Shown: positions 11,827 through 23,740, numbered from the stretch's first letter. The stretch: 64,000 nt of DNA from Balanoglossus misakiensis (GCA_040954595.2 CM082587.2:8184001-8248000), one strand, 5' to 3'. Notes: generated from the letters alone by a model not told the origin. Made by a program: numbers and translations.

Positions 11827-12507
11827 AGTCGTAACATGTTTAACATATCTTGCTTTGAACTCCAAATGAAATTATAGAAAATGTTTGAAATAGCGACTAA
11901 CTTGTTGTTAGTCATTGGGGTGGTGAAGAAAAAATGTGGATGAACTTTGACAGGGCGAGTGTCTTGATAACAATGATTTTGCCACATAAAGACCAGTCAT
12001 CCGAGAGAACCTCCACTTCCTGTATCTTTCGTACAAATTTTAGATTCTCAAAAATATCACAGTGCAATAAACCCGGTGTTTTTTGGTAGATTCTCAAAAA
12101 TCTCTGTAATGATTCTATGAATGTGTATCTATCAATGAGCTCTCTTGAGCGATGTGCTTAATTTTTCGTGCTAAAAATCGATCCTGGTTTTCTTTAAAAT
12201 CCCAGACACGCTTTGTATGATAGCTACGACAGCTGGCATCCACGCAAATTTGAGCCGGATATCCCAAAGCTTCAAGAAAACTTTTTTGAAGATTATTTAA
12301 ATTGCTTGTGTAAACAATAGTCATAACGAAGTAACTATGATCTAAGCTTCCAGAAAATATATATTTAGGCCGGCATTTTGAGCTCGATAATTAGTAGAGA
12401 AACGTTTATTTCAAAAAGCGAATTTCGTAAGTTGCATCCTTGTCATGGATTTTGAAGCTTGCCTACGCCCTGCAGGTGTGGACACAGACCACATATATGT
12501 ACATTAG

Positions 12508-12604
12508 CTATTAGCCTGGTCACCATACCCAGTGTGTTTTAGATAGACTCACACACTAGTCTATCTAAAACACACTGGGTATATGGTGACCAGGCTAATT
12601 AGCT
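12508..12604. repeat. Near-perfect hairpin of about 97 bp
   Basis: AGCTATTAGCCTGGTCACCA and CCCAGTGTGTTTTAGATAGAC on the left are matched by GTCTATCTAAAACACACTGGG and TGGTGACCAGGCTAATTAGCT on the right, with a loop of about 10 bases. Only one or two bases fail to pair. Confidence 0.9.
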
Positions 12605-14002
12605 ATGATCTAGACGGATGCATGGGCACAATACTTTACACCATGTGTGTCCATTGTGCATTTATTACATCAAGTGAGTCGGTGATTATGTAATACACTG
12701 TGTACTGTAGGTTCCTTTCACAATACACGTCAATACAGCAAGTAGGGCTTCTTGCAGACAGACATGAGCGTCGGAAAGGACGGTGTGTCATGTCTTCGTA
12801 TTGAATGTCGGCGAGTTCTTTATACAAGCAGGTGAGTACAGACTTTAAGGCGAGTCCAGTCATAAATGATGCCAAATGCGAGAACTTGGTCATACTATAG
12901 CCTAGGCCTAAGTGGCAGAATGAAGTCGAAGAGCACTGAATAATAACAGACAATGGTGGTACAGGTACAATGTATGTGTGTACACTGCTCTTCCCAACGT
13001 CAATACAGGGCGTCAATTTTACTGTGCCTAAACCTCGCACTACTATTAAGCGCCAACAAGAAGATTTATTTGCATTTAGGCCTAAAATCATCAAGGGCTA
13101 ATTGCCTTTGAACGGTATTATATGTGAAGTCACTGATATAACATGTATACCCAGTCTCTCCACTATGGACTGGCTGTTGTTCATTCATGGACTTAGTCTA
13201 GAATCCAGACTAGCGTTTTTGTTCGTTTATGCTCTACAGCGAAAACACACACACTGGTCTGGATTCTAGACTTCGGTCAGGCTTGCTGCGGATTAACATG
13301 GAGATAGGCACCTGCATGCTAACGGCCAAGGACGTACCAGAAGCCGTCCATGCACGGTCTCTCCAAAGACCGTACAGTACAATAGAGCATGAATAGAGCG
13401 ATCGAGGAAGATCGTTGTCTGTGGAGACGATTTGTTGCATAACCGCCGTATGTAAAATGTCAAACACAGCCAGGTACAACCATACCTCCATGGTACACTA
13501 CAACTAATTCACCGTCGATATTTCCGATAACTCTCGCTTCGGGCGCTCAACATATGTCATAATCCAATAATCCATAAGGCGCTGACTGACGAAACACGAA
13601 TCGGGCCCCCACAATTAACGGTACGAGTATGTGACACCGCTTGCGTTTAGATCTCCGATTCTGCAATATATGGATTCTGTATATAGGCAAGGGCTTCGGG
13701 AAGTCATTTTTTGTCCAAGGAGACGGCGAATATGGAAATTGCTATTAACATACACTGGACTCGCTGTAAATATCTACATGTATTTCTACTGGGCCTCGAG
13801 CTCGTTATGATAGACATTGGGCAAATCGGTCAGATTCAGTATTTCTTGTATGCGTCTCAAAACTGAGCGATTAAAATGGAGACTCCGCTTACATGTGTTG
13901 AGTATTCAAAATGAGTTTTTGGGAAATTTTGCAACCGACAATTTGTCAACCTACTGTTGCATTTTTCGCTTACTTTTTATTAGAGGTATACAGACAGTCA
14001 CG

Positions 14003-14172
14003 TCCACTTTATACGCCCATATATGGCTGAAATGGCGTATTTGATCGTTCAAATACGCCATATGGTGGTGCTCTTTTTTTCGTGTGGGCCACCTAATGAA
14101 AACCTGTGATTGGCTAGATCTCAATTTGCCATGGTAACTATAGCTACATTTGCATAGGTGACCGTATACCTT
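14003..14172. repeat. Dispersed element (GTGATTGGC family) upstream of the sialyltransferase start
   Basis: It shares CGCCCATATATGG, the TGGTGGTG block, CTGTGATTGGCT and a GGTGACCGTATA end with copies at 2548-2670 (and its duplicate 35071-35193) and, in reverse orientation, at 22734-22910. It ends about 105 bp before the predicted ATG, so it may sit in the promoter or 5' untranslated region. Confidence 0.65.
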
Positions 14173-14278
14173 TAATTTCCTTTTACCAGATGCCGTACGT
14201 GTACTGTGGACAGATGAGAGCGCTGGGTGACGACACGAGAGTTGAACGGCTGTGCACTGCCCATCACCAACGGTTTCC

Positions 14279-17101
14279 ATGGCTACAGGATTGACAAACT
14301 ATCGTACAGTCAGACATTTGCTCGCCATTTGTGTGGTTTTTAGCCTCGTTGTTTCCTGTATTGTATATGTTCACTTTCTTCAAGGGGCATCAACAAGTCT
14401 CACTGTTTCTGTCAAAGGTCTGGCGACACAGATCAATGGCAGCAGGTTCGTTGAAGGCCGGGATGCAAAACATAATCATAGAAACAAGGTAGTCAACCCT
14501 AAAATAGCAGATTTTGAAAATACCGCTACAATCGAAGATGATACCAATGCAATACGGAGCTCCAGGAATAACGACCTCAACAATTCAACAACTGATGCCG
14601 ACATCAAAACTCTTAGAATTGGAAAGCGGAGACCACGACATCGAAAACTGTCAAGGAAAAAACAAGACGAGAACACACAGGCTGAAAATGAAAACCGGAC
14701 TACGAATTCACCGGTCAAAAGTCGTCCAGATCTATTACTGAGAAGAGCGCTCGCAAACATCACAAATGCGATAAGACGTAAGGCGGTTATGAGTGCGGAA
14801 TCCACATTATCAAACACAACAAGTGCCGAAATAACACTTCTGTTAAAACATTACGAAGAAGGTTTCGATGACTCCCACATCTCTCGGAATAATACATGGG
14901 GTATCCCGCCCAGTAAAATCCACCGCAGAAGGAAAGGAGACGGCGACGGCGGCGATGCAGGAAGGAAATTGGTGTGTATGCTACAACGGCATGCTATGTT
15001 GGTCACCTTGGATACGGATGTTACCCCTTTCAAAGAGCTTGGTGTCGCGCAATACTTTCCAAATATGCGATTTCTGGATGCTTACAAGACACCCTTTAAT
15101 AGATGTGCAGTGGTTGGCAGTTCCAGGTACCTGAATAATTTCACCGTTGGTTCTGAAATAGGTAAGTCATGTAACAATTTAGGTCATTGACGTAAAATTA
15201 ACATAAGGTCTCTAGTATTGTTTCAAACTAAACTTTCGATTTCCGATCAGTTCGTACCCAGAGACCAGGAATCGAAACGGAGAGATTCTACAGACTGATC
15301 TATATCGACGAATAAATAAATAAAAACAGAAAAAATCGCAACCTTGACTAATTTTACATGATTTTTTATCTCAGTAAAATCTACAAAATCTGTTTTACAT
15401 CATATTTCTTGCATTTAAAAAAAAATACTGGAAAATAGCCAAAAGTTAGCCTAACGCACTTTCCTATACCTGAAGCGGTAAGAGGGTTGCCACCATGAAA
15501 ACAGTGACGAGAAATATTTCTTTTGATATGTTTGAAGAAGTAAAATAAAATACAATGTTCATTGGTTATTACTTCAACAGATGCACATGATGCTGTCATG
15601 CGAATCAATGCAGCCCCAGTGAAGGGATATGAAGAGATAGTTGGCAACAAAACGACATTCCATCTTCTCAACAGCCAACTACTGGAGGGGAGATTATTTC
15701 GACAGATTAAAGAGACTTATTACGGAAACGTCACCCACATAGTGTGGAAAGGAGGACCGTATAGTGGAAATCTTTACCGGGTAAGTTATAAAACATCGAG
15801 GTTGTTTACCGGAGATGGTGTTCTAAGAATGATGACAAGGGGGGGGGGGGGGTATCCAACAGAAGCTAGAGTTTTTGTCTTTGTTCAGTCACGAGGACAG
15901 TGGGTTGCGCGTGTTTGGGGATATTGTTGATCAACATAATTTCTGTCATTTTGTTTGGTTTGATTTTCAGTGGTACAAGAAAGCCAGGAGTGCAAGGAGG
16001 TTTTTCAGTGGTTACATCGAGTGGAATTATCTGTATCCTGCGGAAGCCATGCACGTCATTAATCCAAAGTCTCTGTGGAATGCCTGGGATGTCATGCAAG
16101 ATCACTGTCATCAACACAGTGGTCTAAATCCGCCCTCATCTGGATTTACAGGTAGGGAACTATAGAAACGTACAGACATTTGTGAATTTCATTATCACTG
16201 GGTTGTTCATACTAGCCAAGTGCAGTGCTCTCCCCAGGATTTTGGGAAAGCGTGGCAGCTAATTTGCATATTATTTACATATCAATCTCATTAATTTTGT
16301 ATGGGAGTAGCCTATCCATGCTTTGTCATTTGAGGTTGGACCTGTTATCGCTATGTTGTTCATTGTCTATCATATGTGTAATTGTGATGATTTATTTAAA
16401 GGCGTTATGAAAGCAATTGTAAAGAATTTATGTTTTGTCCGAATGTGAAATGGTTGCGTTCATACTTATGTCATTTTTGTTCAAGTTAAAATATCAATTC
16501 TTTTTGTGCTTACCAATATATGAGTGACGATTGTGTCAATTTCTGGACAAACCAAATCATCCCCAAGTTAATCATACTGACAATTCAAAATGGCCGCCAA
16601 TCTCTGATGAACTGTATGATCACCAGTTTAAATCATTGATTTTTTTTAGAAAAAAGATGTACTGAGCCTCATATTTTCTTTTTGAATTGCAAAGTGATGT
16701 TTACATACAAGCTTACTTATTGCAAAACCTGGACAGATCTATCATTATAGGATTTATTTTTTTCTTCTTCAAAATCCATCTTCATGATGAAGTCAATTTT
16801 CCACTCACGTCCGTATTTTGACATCTGTTAAATACCCATCCATTGACTTTTCACAGCTATCCAAGTGATGCTGCCAATCTGCACAGAAGTGAATGTGTAT
16901 GGAATGATCTACCCAGAATTCAACTCATCCACGTGTCATTACTACGACAGCAAACGCTGTAACTCTCTCAACTGGCATCCGATATCCAAGGAGAAATGTT
17001 TCATCAGAAAACTGAACGTGGGGAACGAGACGGATATTTATGAACACGCTAAAATTACAATACCAGGCTACCCGGCGATTAATTGCGTCGACATTTTGTA
17101 A
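14279..17101 (+). CDS. ST6GAL: Beta-galactoside alpha-2,6-sialyltransferase (ST6GAL type)
   Basis: A Golgi type II membrane enzyme that transfers sialic acid from CMP-sialic acid to terminal galactose in alpha-2,6 linkage. Exons 14279-15161, 15581-15780, 15971-16151 and 16857-17101 join in phase to 502 residues. A short cytosolic tail precedes a membrane anchor at about 14-34. A long low-complexity stem follows, with a basic cluster (RRPRHRKLSRKK) and several N-glycosylation sites. Motif L starts at RCAVVG (275-280) and continues across the intron into DAHDAVMRINAAP. Motif S is around NPPSSGFT (415-421). The HxxxxE signature is HPISKE (H462, E467), and the protein ends PGYPAINC (C498). The tryptophan- and proline-rich part between L and S matches ST6GAL rather than ST3GAL or ST8SIA. 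The start ATG is followed by G and is the first in frame. ST6GAL1 and ST6GAL2 cannot be told apart. Confidence 0.93.
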
Positions 17102-20100
17102 CCATGGACTTCTATGGAGGCTTTTAAACTGTAATGAGCAAGCATAAGTTTATTTTTCTGACAAAATCACAAAGGTAAATTTACATCGTTTTTCCCCAGT
17201 GTCTGCTCACAAAACCATGTAAACATATTTATTTGCAGCAACCACTTCTGACATGAAAACCAGAGATACTGTAGAAACTGTGTGAATGAAACTAGCAACT
17301 CAAATGAAACGCAATGGAATAGTTTTTAACTTTCTGAAGCACCTATTTGATAAAAGCCATCCAGAGTAACATTGGCTTATGTATGAAAACAAGTTGAAGA
17401 CAATCTTGCTTTGTCACATACAATGTGATTGAGCATAGAAGTGTGAAATTATTGGCATTGGCCCAGTCTGATTAAAATCAGATGTAGAGAGGAGGACATC
17501 TAAGAACAGAACAGCAAATGACCAGCAATTACTAAAAGATTCCCTCCATTATTAACTCACAATAGTCATATAAAAAACAAGTTTTATGTATTTAGTTTAC
17601 AGTATTTCTACATGAAATGTCGCATACTCGTATAAATATTTTCTATAAAGCTATCGCCTAAACTTGTTGCTGGTGCGCCCTCAAGTGGCAATTCCTGTCT
17701 GATCCTTCAGAATAGGATATTACGCCCTCTCAGGCCGAAAACCCTATTTATTACATGCCTTGTAAGTGAGTGCAAAATCAATGCATTGATTCACGCGGAA
17801 AATTTGGGTTTGTTACAAGGAACTTGAACTTAATGCCTGAAAGGGTTGATATAAATGATGTTGTGCAAGACATAGACAGTAGAACTAATGAGATGGTTTA
17901 TCTAAATTTAGATATTTCTCTAGACTTGTGCGAGTCTGTAATTTGTGTTTTTTTTTCATATGAAACGTTTTATTGGTGTTGAACGCAATGAGTGGGGTGA
18001 ATGTCTCACAGGAGCGTTTAATGTGAACTCACATACTACTAACTTAGGCCCAAGTGTATAATATTTGATCGCTGTGAAAAGTTTCCTTGGGCAGAGGTGC
18101 CAAACTTGAAACTTAAGATGCAAATCTGTTGCAAATTACAAGTCTAATCATATCTTGCTTTTCTGGCAGCTACTGTTAATCATTTAACAACTACATACTA
18201 TGTAGATAGCTTAGCATGATCTATTTGATCAAAATGATTGGCCGATTTTGATTTGATCATCTAGGAGTTCATACCAAGATTTGCCAACAGAAAAGAATAA
18301 ACAATGTAAATATCATGACCGGGATTTACACTATTCAGATAATGTAAACTCAACATTAAATTTTATTACGTTTTGTTTGTTTGTTGACAATATTCATTAT
18401 AATATAATTCAGAAAAGTGAGATAACATCTCAAGTCCAACATTTTTTTTTCTAACCCTGTAAACTAGCAACATATTTATTATGTACTTTTTTATCCATGA
18501 CAAATAAAAGGATAGAAAATTTCCTTTTTCATCGATTATTTTGTTTCTTGGTTATTTTGGAGTAGTGCTACATGTCTTTCCCAAAGGGTGCTCACAGGGA
18601 CAAATATAGCTTTATATATTTTGTGCAACTCACAATCACATAGCTCGATTGGCCAGGCAATATGTGTTTCATAACATACCTAACATGTCCTAGTAGTCAC
18701 ATGACCAGGTAAAGTGACTATTTCTCTTTAGGGAAATAGCCATTCTATTTTTCCTATCACATCATAAACTTGTTTTGTAGAAGACTCACCTTGCTTTGCA
18801 GACTTGTGTGATCCCTAGCTGATCAAAAGACACTTCTTCAATACATCAGTGAGGGGTCATTACCCACGTAATTAGCATATCTACACCCCCCACCCCCACG
18901 ATACAGCCACTATTCAAATCCCTGATGCATGACGAAATGCCCAGAATTTATTTATGAACACAACATATACATGATGTATAGCCAGCATTGTTATTTGAAA
19001 ACCAGACAACAATAAGAATGACTGTTACACACAAATAGGTCATGTTGACATGTGGAGTACTGGGTGTATTACAACGCTGTTAAGAGTAGAAAAGGAATTG
19101 CATTCAGTACACAGAACCAAAATATTGAAAATAAGACCAATAGTTACAGTGAATATCCCTTTAAAGCCTCAATAGCTGGCACTTTTAGCATACCAGTTTA
19201 ATCAATGAAATACTTCAATCTTCTCCTTGTCTATAGTTAACAAATGACATCATTTTTAATTTTTTGATATTCTAACACTCACATGCGAATATCAAGATAG
19301 CTTTAACTCTTGCAATGGGTGACTGAATAAATGGGTGTGGCACCTTTTTCTTATTTGACCAGTTCATTTTTACATGTATAGCCACAATCAGAGGTTAATG
19401 ATATGTTTGTGTATATCTAAAATTAAGCTAATTTAAATGGACCACTCTAATGTTGAAAGTAAAATCATGTAAATAATGCAAAAAAATGGCAGCTATTGGG
19501 GCTTCAAGGAACTGTGTACAACCTTTCTATGTTGCCTACATTGTACATTCATTGTGTCAAGAAATAACCTTTCACTTCACATGTGACCTGGGCATGCGCA
19601 AATATACCCGTAGGAGCAAAAGTACATTCACTGGGTGTAGTGTGACTTTGGAGTTGTCCCACGCTTAATTCCTCATCCACACACGTGGGTAGCTACTTCA
19701 AGAACGACAGCTGTATTCACACTGTCTACAGTGTAGGGATATTGCCACAAAGTTGTAAGTAGGCCTTCATATTCACTTAATCATAAATGACAGCAAACAT
19801 GCGAGAAAACAATTGTTAAACTGTGCAGAAACAACCTCGTGGTTATACATGACTAGTATATTAATAACAGATACCTGGCTTATCAAAAGACTAACAGCTA
19901 GACTTCAGCTTGGCTATATGCATACAAAGAGCTGTGTCTTATATCAGTGTTCTTCAGCTGGGCTAGATATTTTTGGGCAAGAACATTTGTCGTCCATGCA
20001 CTCAATGAGTGAACTTTTGGGGGCCATGACCATGTTGGTAGTCAATGCGAACAAAGGTCTTCTTCATTCGACAATTGATAAGTAAATCACAAGGTCATGT

Positions 20101-20413
20101 TCAATGAGGCAAGACGCAAGAAATGTCACGAATGACCTCATTAGGTGACTCACAATTGTGACCTGTTTTCTCTCAAATCCCAGAGAGGTGTGTTACATTA
20201 GACCAGTGGACTAAATTAGAAGAAGAATTTGTCAGATAATTAACTGCCCTGTCGAGTCATAGAATAAATTAAATGTTGTAATTATTTATAGTCAATGGAT
20301 GCATATGGATTACATTCATGCATGTCGACAAATTGACGTTTCGCGCAACATTTCCACAATTGCATCAAGCGTTTTATCTTCTCTTATTTAAACAGAAACA
20401 GAGGAACATCAAT
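17102..20413. other. Spacer between sialyltransferase and acyl-CoA synthetase
   Basis: Probable 3' untranslated region of the sialyltransferase, with AATAAA at 18296-18301 and 18503-18508. A dispersed repeat lies at 19298-19505. A pyrimidine-rich tract ending in CAG at about 20389-20391 may be a 5' untranslated splice acceptor for the next gene. No other coding region is recognised. Confidence 0.6.
19298..19505. repeat. Dispersed repeat, AACTCTTGCAATGGG family
   Basis: About 200 bp align with 606-795 and its duplicate 33129-33318. Shared blocks are AACTCTTGCAATGGG, AAATGGGTGTGGCACC, GATATGTTTGTG, ATTTAAATGGACCA and TGGCAGCTATT. No coding capacity is seen. Confidence 0.8.
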
Positions 20414-22111
20414 ATGGCACAGAGCAAATTGACAAGAAGTTACTTCCATCAACCTTGGGATACACCTCTTCAAGGGAAAACAGTTGCTGATCTGCTCGAC
20501 GATGCTGCAGAACTGTTCCCTGACAGAGAAGCCTTGGTCTTTTTAGAAGACGGGACCAGGAAGACATTCGCTGAACTTCACAGAGATGTCAACGTGCTTG
20601 CTGCTGGAATACTGAAGTTTGGGCTGAAACCAAGAGATAACGTCGCTATCTGGGCCCAAGATCACGAAAATTATCAATGGTTGGTTACTGATCTTGCCAT
20701 AATTACAGCTGGGTGTGTATCTGTGCGGATTCCAGCATTCACACCTACAGCGCATGTGCGTCACTTGTTGAAGAAGGTGGAATGTCAAGCCCTTGTCATT
20801 GGATTAACTCACAGTGATCCTCTACAAGCTTTGGTCGATGTTATCCCGAACCTCAAAACTGAAATACGGGAAGGAAATACTCTGGAAGAGTTTCCTACTT
20901 TACGGCACGTCATCTCAATGACACCGTTGGAACATTCATCCATTACGCATCTCTGTGATATAAGGAAACTTGGAGATAACGATGCAGCAAAAGAACTCCT
21001 GCAAAACGCAAAGACTGCTACAGATCTCGACTCCATTGCGATGGTTGTATTCACGTCTGGAAGTACAGGATTTCCGAAAGCAGTTGGCATACCACATAAC
21101 CGTCTTCAAGGAATGGCAATGATTATGGACTATATCTTTGGTTACAAAGCTGCAGACAGAAACTCGGAGAGATTGGTAATTCCACACACTGAAAAGTTCT
21201 GCTCTGGCCCACACACCTTTATTGAAGGGGTAATGTTGACCCTTGGTGCAACAATCGTCTTTCGAGATGCCGTCAGTGTGGCAGGCCTGTTGCGTGCCAT
21301 CGAAGCTGAAAAGGGTAATACACTTTTGCTGTTCCCTTATGACTTGACATGTATTCGTGATTACTCTGATATTGAGAAATTTAATATCAGAAGCTTAAAG
21401 TATGTGATGTCCACAGGTAGCTGTGTTGCTGCGTCTATCATGAAAATGGCATCTGAGAAATTCTCCTGTGATATTCAACACTTTTACTCTAGCACCGAGT
21501 GTGGGGCAATTGCCCTCCCCAAATCCTCTGTACCCCTGGAAGTGTTGACGTCGACCTCGTGTGCACCGTATGGCGAACTCAAGATAACTGACTTGACAAC
21601 TGGTCATATAACGCCGATCAACACCTCTGGTGAAATATGCTTTCGAAGCCCGTTTCATTTCAAAAGATATTTGGGTGACGAAGATATAACAAAGAGAGTG
21701 AAAACTGAAGATGGATGGTTTCTTACGGGTGATGTAGGGCAGCTGAATGAAAGTGGTATGTTGACGGTTCTAGGTCGAAAAGATGACATGATTCTCAAAG
21801 GAGGTGAGAACATATACCCAGCTGAATTGGAGCAGATATTTTATCAGCACCCAAAGATCAAACAAGTTCAAGTGGTTGGTGTCCCAGATGAACACTTTCT
21901 TGAAGAGCTTTGCGTGTGTGTTGTTCTTCACAAACATCAATCGGCTACAGAAAGTGAATTTTTGACCTACTTTAAAGCACGGCATTATGATTTTTATCGG
22001 CACCCTAAATATGTGCTGTTTTTCGAGAAATTTCCGCTGACCAGAACAGGGAAAATTAAGCGCATGGAAGTAGCGATACAAGCAGCAAGCATTCTTAACC
22101 TGAATGCATAG
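20414..22111 (+). CDS. ACSF2-like medium-chain acyl-CoA synthetase, intronless
   Basis: An ANL-superfamily enzyme that activates a carboxylic acid with ATP to an acyl-adenylate and then an acyl-CoA thioester. 565 residues in one exon. The P-loop TSGSTGFPKA is at 214-223, YSSTECG follows, and the adenylate-binding aspartate is in FLTGDVG (D440). The hinge is GRKDD (R455), then KGGENIYPAELE, and the catalytic lysine is in TRTGKIK (K547). The order and length fit the ACSF2 and bacterial FadD-like branch. I chose the ATG at 20414 because a CAG acceptor-like site lies just upstream. An in-frame ATG at 20318 would add 32 residues with no convincing mitochondrial signal. Vertebrate ACSF2 genes have many introns, so this copy may derive from a retrotransposed transcript. 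The substrate is unknown, although medium-chain fatty acids are likely. Confidence 0.93.
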   Translation: MAQSKLTRSYFHQPWDTPLQGKTVADLLDDAAELFPDREALVFLEDGTRKTFAELHRDVNVLAAGILKFGLKPRDNVAIWAQDHENYQWLVTDLAIITAGCVSVRIPAFTPTAHVRHLLKKVECQALVIGLTHSDPLQALVDVIPNLKTEIREGNTLEEFPTLRHVISMTPLEHSSITHLCDIRKLGDNDAAKELLQNAKTATDLDSIAMVVFTSGSTGFPKAVGIPHNRLQGMAMIMDYIFGYKAADRNSERLVIPHTEKFCSGPHTFIEGVMLTLGATIVFRDAVSVAGLLRAIEAEKGNTLLLFPYDLTCIRDYSDIEKFNIRSLKYVMSTGSCVAASIMKMASEKFSCDIQHFYSSTECGAIALPKSSVPLEVLTSTSCAPYGELKITDLTTGHITPINTSGEICFRSPFHFKRYLGDEDITKRVKTEDGWFLTGDVGQLNESGMLTVLGRKDDMILKGGENIYPAELEQIFYQHPKIKQVQVVGVPDEHFLEELCVCVVLHKHQSATESEFLTYFKARHYDFYRHPKYVLFFEKFPLTRTGKIKRMEVAIQAASILNLNA

Positions 22112-22182
22112 AAAGTAATTGATCACATGCCCGATCCTTTAAGCATCACGTTTGATAATGGTTAAAGGCACAGTCACCCAAT

Positions 22183-22731
22183 GAGCGTGAAGTTGGCCTC
22201 ATCCTCATCCTCATCCTCAGTTTCGTGACCCTAGCCTCAGCTTCGTGACCCCAGGAAGATAAACGTCAAAATTATCCAAACGATCGGCAAATAGAACAAA
22301 TAGAGTCAAAATAAGAAATCCAGTCAATTATTTAGACTTTCCCATGTAAATACTTCACCCATATCGCTTTCGCTTCATTTAGATCATGTCAGATATCCGA
22401 AATTCACGATAATTTTGATGTTTTTAGTGAAATTTGCAAATGAACTTTGACCTGCAATGGCGTCTGGGTAACCGAGACTATTTTCTCTCGGGAGTTTTTA
22501 TTCGCTTCTATAAAGCATTTAAAAAACCAGAAGTCCTATCCGTATTTGTATTTATCCAAGTCAATGAAATAAATGATATTATTTAAATACTATCTTCAAG
22601 TTTAACGAATCGCCAATGACGGATTGTTTATTTTCCTGGGGTCACGAAGCTGAGGCTGGGGTCACGAAGGGTCACGAAGCTGAGGCTGGGGTCACGAAGC
22701 TGAGGATGAGGATGAGGCCAACTTCACGCTC
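22183..22731. mobile_element. Non-autonomous DNA element with GAGCGTGAAG inverted ends
   Basis: The left end GAGCGTGAAGTTGGCCTC with CATCCT repeats is matched at the right by GAGGATGAGG and AGGCCAACTTCACGCTC. Inside the ends, TCAGCTTCGTGACCCCAGG and its complement repeat two to four times, giving inverted subterminal repeats. AGTCACCC (22172-22179) and AGTCACCT (22734-22741) flank the element and may be an 8 bp target duplication, as hAT elements make. No transposase frame is present. Confidence 0.75.
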
Positions 22732-22733
22732 GT

Positions 22734-22910
22734 AGTCACCTATGCAAATTTAACATTGAAGTTACAATTGAAAATTCAAACTTGGCCAATCAGAGAATTT
22801 CAGTGGGTGGCACACATAAAAAAAGTGTCCCACCACATGTACATTCAAACACTTTGATGCGTCCTTTTGACTGTACATAGACATATATAAGTTAGAGGTG
22901 ACCGTATACA
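22734..22910. repeat. GTGATTGGC-family element, reverse copy
   Basis: The reverse complement reads GTGTGCCACCCACTGAAATT, CTCTGATTGGCC and ends TTTGCATAGGTGACT. It aligns with 14003-14172 and 2548-2670. The neighbouring element 22183-22731 appears to have inserted at its edge. Confidence 0.6.
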
Positions 22911-23213
22911 TTTATTTTGTCGCTGTAAATAGATACACTGGCAGACAGAAAGACAGAGACATTCAGACAAACAGCTAGACAGACTGACACACACTAACAC
23001 ATGATATAACATGCCTTTTTCAGCTGGCATGTTATTTTGATAATTTAGCTCAATGTTTATACTTGCTAATTTAAGATGCCAGTAATTTAAATTTCTGTAT
23101 GTATACTATGATGAAGGTTTCTTTACAGATAATTAAACAAAAACAGCTGATTGCCCTGAAAATCCAATTTTGCTAAAAACATGCAGCAAATTCAAATTGT
23201 TTCACAAAAAATA

Positions 23214-23425
23214 TACTGTACAACACTTAATTTTCGCGAGCAATTAATTTTCGCCAAATACGCGAGAGCCAAAATAGCGTGAAAATAAAAAGTCGCGTAA
23301 ATTGTTTTTGAAGATAACGTTGCAGTGAATGAAATAAGAGAAAACGAAAATTAATACTCGCGAAACAGTGGCCTCTCTCGATATCGCGAAAAATATAACT
23401 CGCGAAAATAAAGTGTTTTACAGTA
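23214..23425. mobile_element. TACTGTAAAACA-ended MITE, copy 1
   Basis: The left end TACTGTACAACACTTAATTT and right end AAATAAAGTGTTTTACAGTA are imperfect inverted repeats around a core rich in TTTTCGCGAG and CGCGAAAA. Flanking TA on both sides fits a TA target site. A close relative lies at 53250-53452 and more distant ones at 39757-39919 and 62130-62333. Confidence 0.85.
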
Positions 23426-23740
23426 TACATACATGCATACGCATGCACTCACACACGCAAAGGTCGTGAAGATGACAATTCATTGTTTTTTTATTATTTG
23501 TAACCATACATCAACAGTATGAACAAACACAGCCCAGGAAAAAAAACAAAAAAACAATTGATTTGAAGACGTGTCAAATAGTAAAAATAGAAAGATGTCA
23601 GAGTGTACATCAAAGTGTGATTAGTTGCTGAAACTCCATGGTGAAGTCTATGATACACAATTTAAAGCATGATCTCTGACAATGGACACATTTCTGCAAT
23701 ACCACGAATCAAGGCATATAGGGATGTGTGATTGCCATCT

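Larger units (their letters stand above)
9306..14278. other. Spacer between SLC22 and sialyltransferase genes
   Basis: No firm gene is seen. It holds AATAAA at 10002-10007 (possible SLC22 polyadenylation signal), an ATTT/ATTC microsatellite at about 10034-10115, a weak orphan exon candidate (10162-10318), and foldbacks at 11735-11826 and 12508-12604. A short inverted pair (GTCTAGAATCCAGAC and complement) lies at 13194-13271, and a dispersed element at 14003-14172. A 152-codon open frame on the minus strand at 12636-13094 has no recognisable motif. Confidence 0.6.

Noticed and set aside
12636-13094. 152-codon open frame on the minus strand
   Set aside because: No domain, signal or family motif is visible, and no splice partner was found. 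Frames of this length occur by chance in about 60 kb of sequence.
17770-17982. 70-codon open frame after the sialyltransferase
   Set aside because: It lies in the likely 3' untranslated region, has no domain, and ends in low-complexity aromatic residues.
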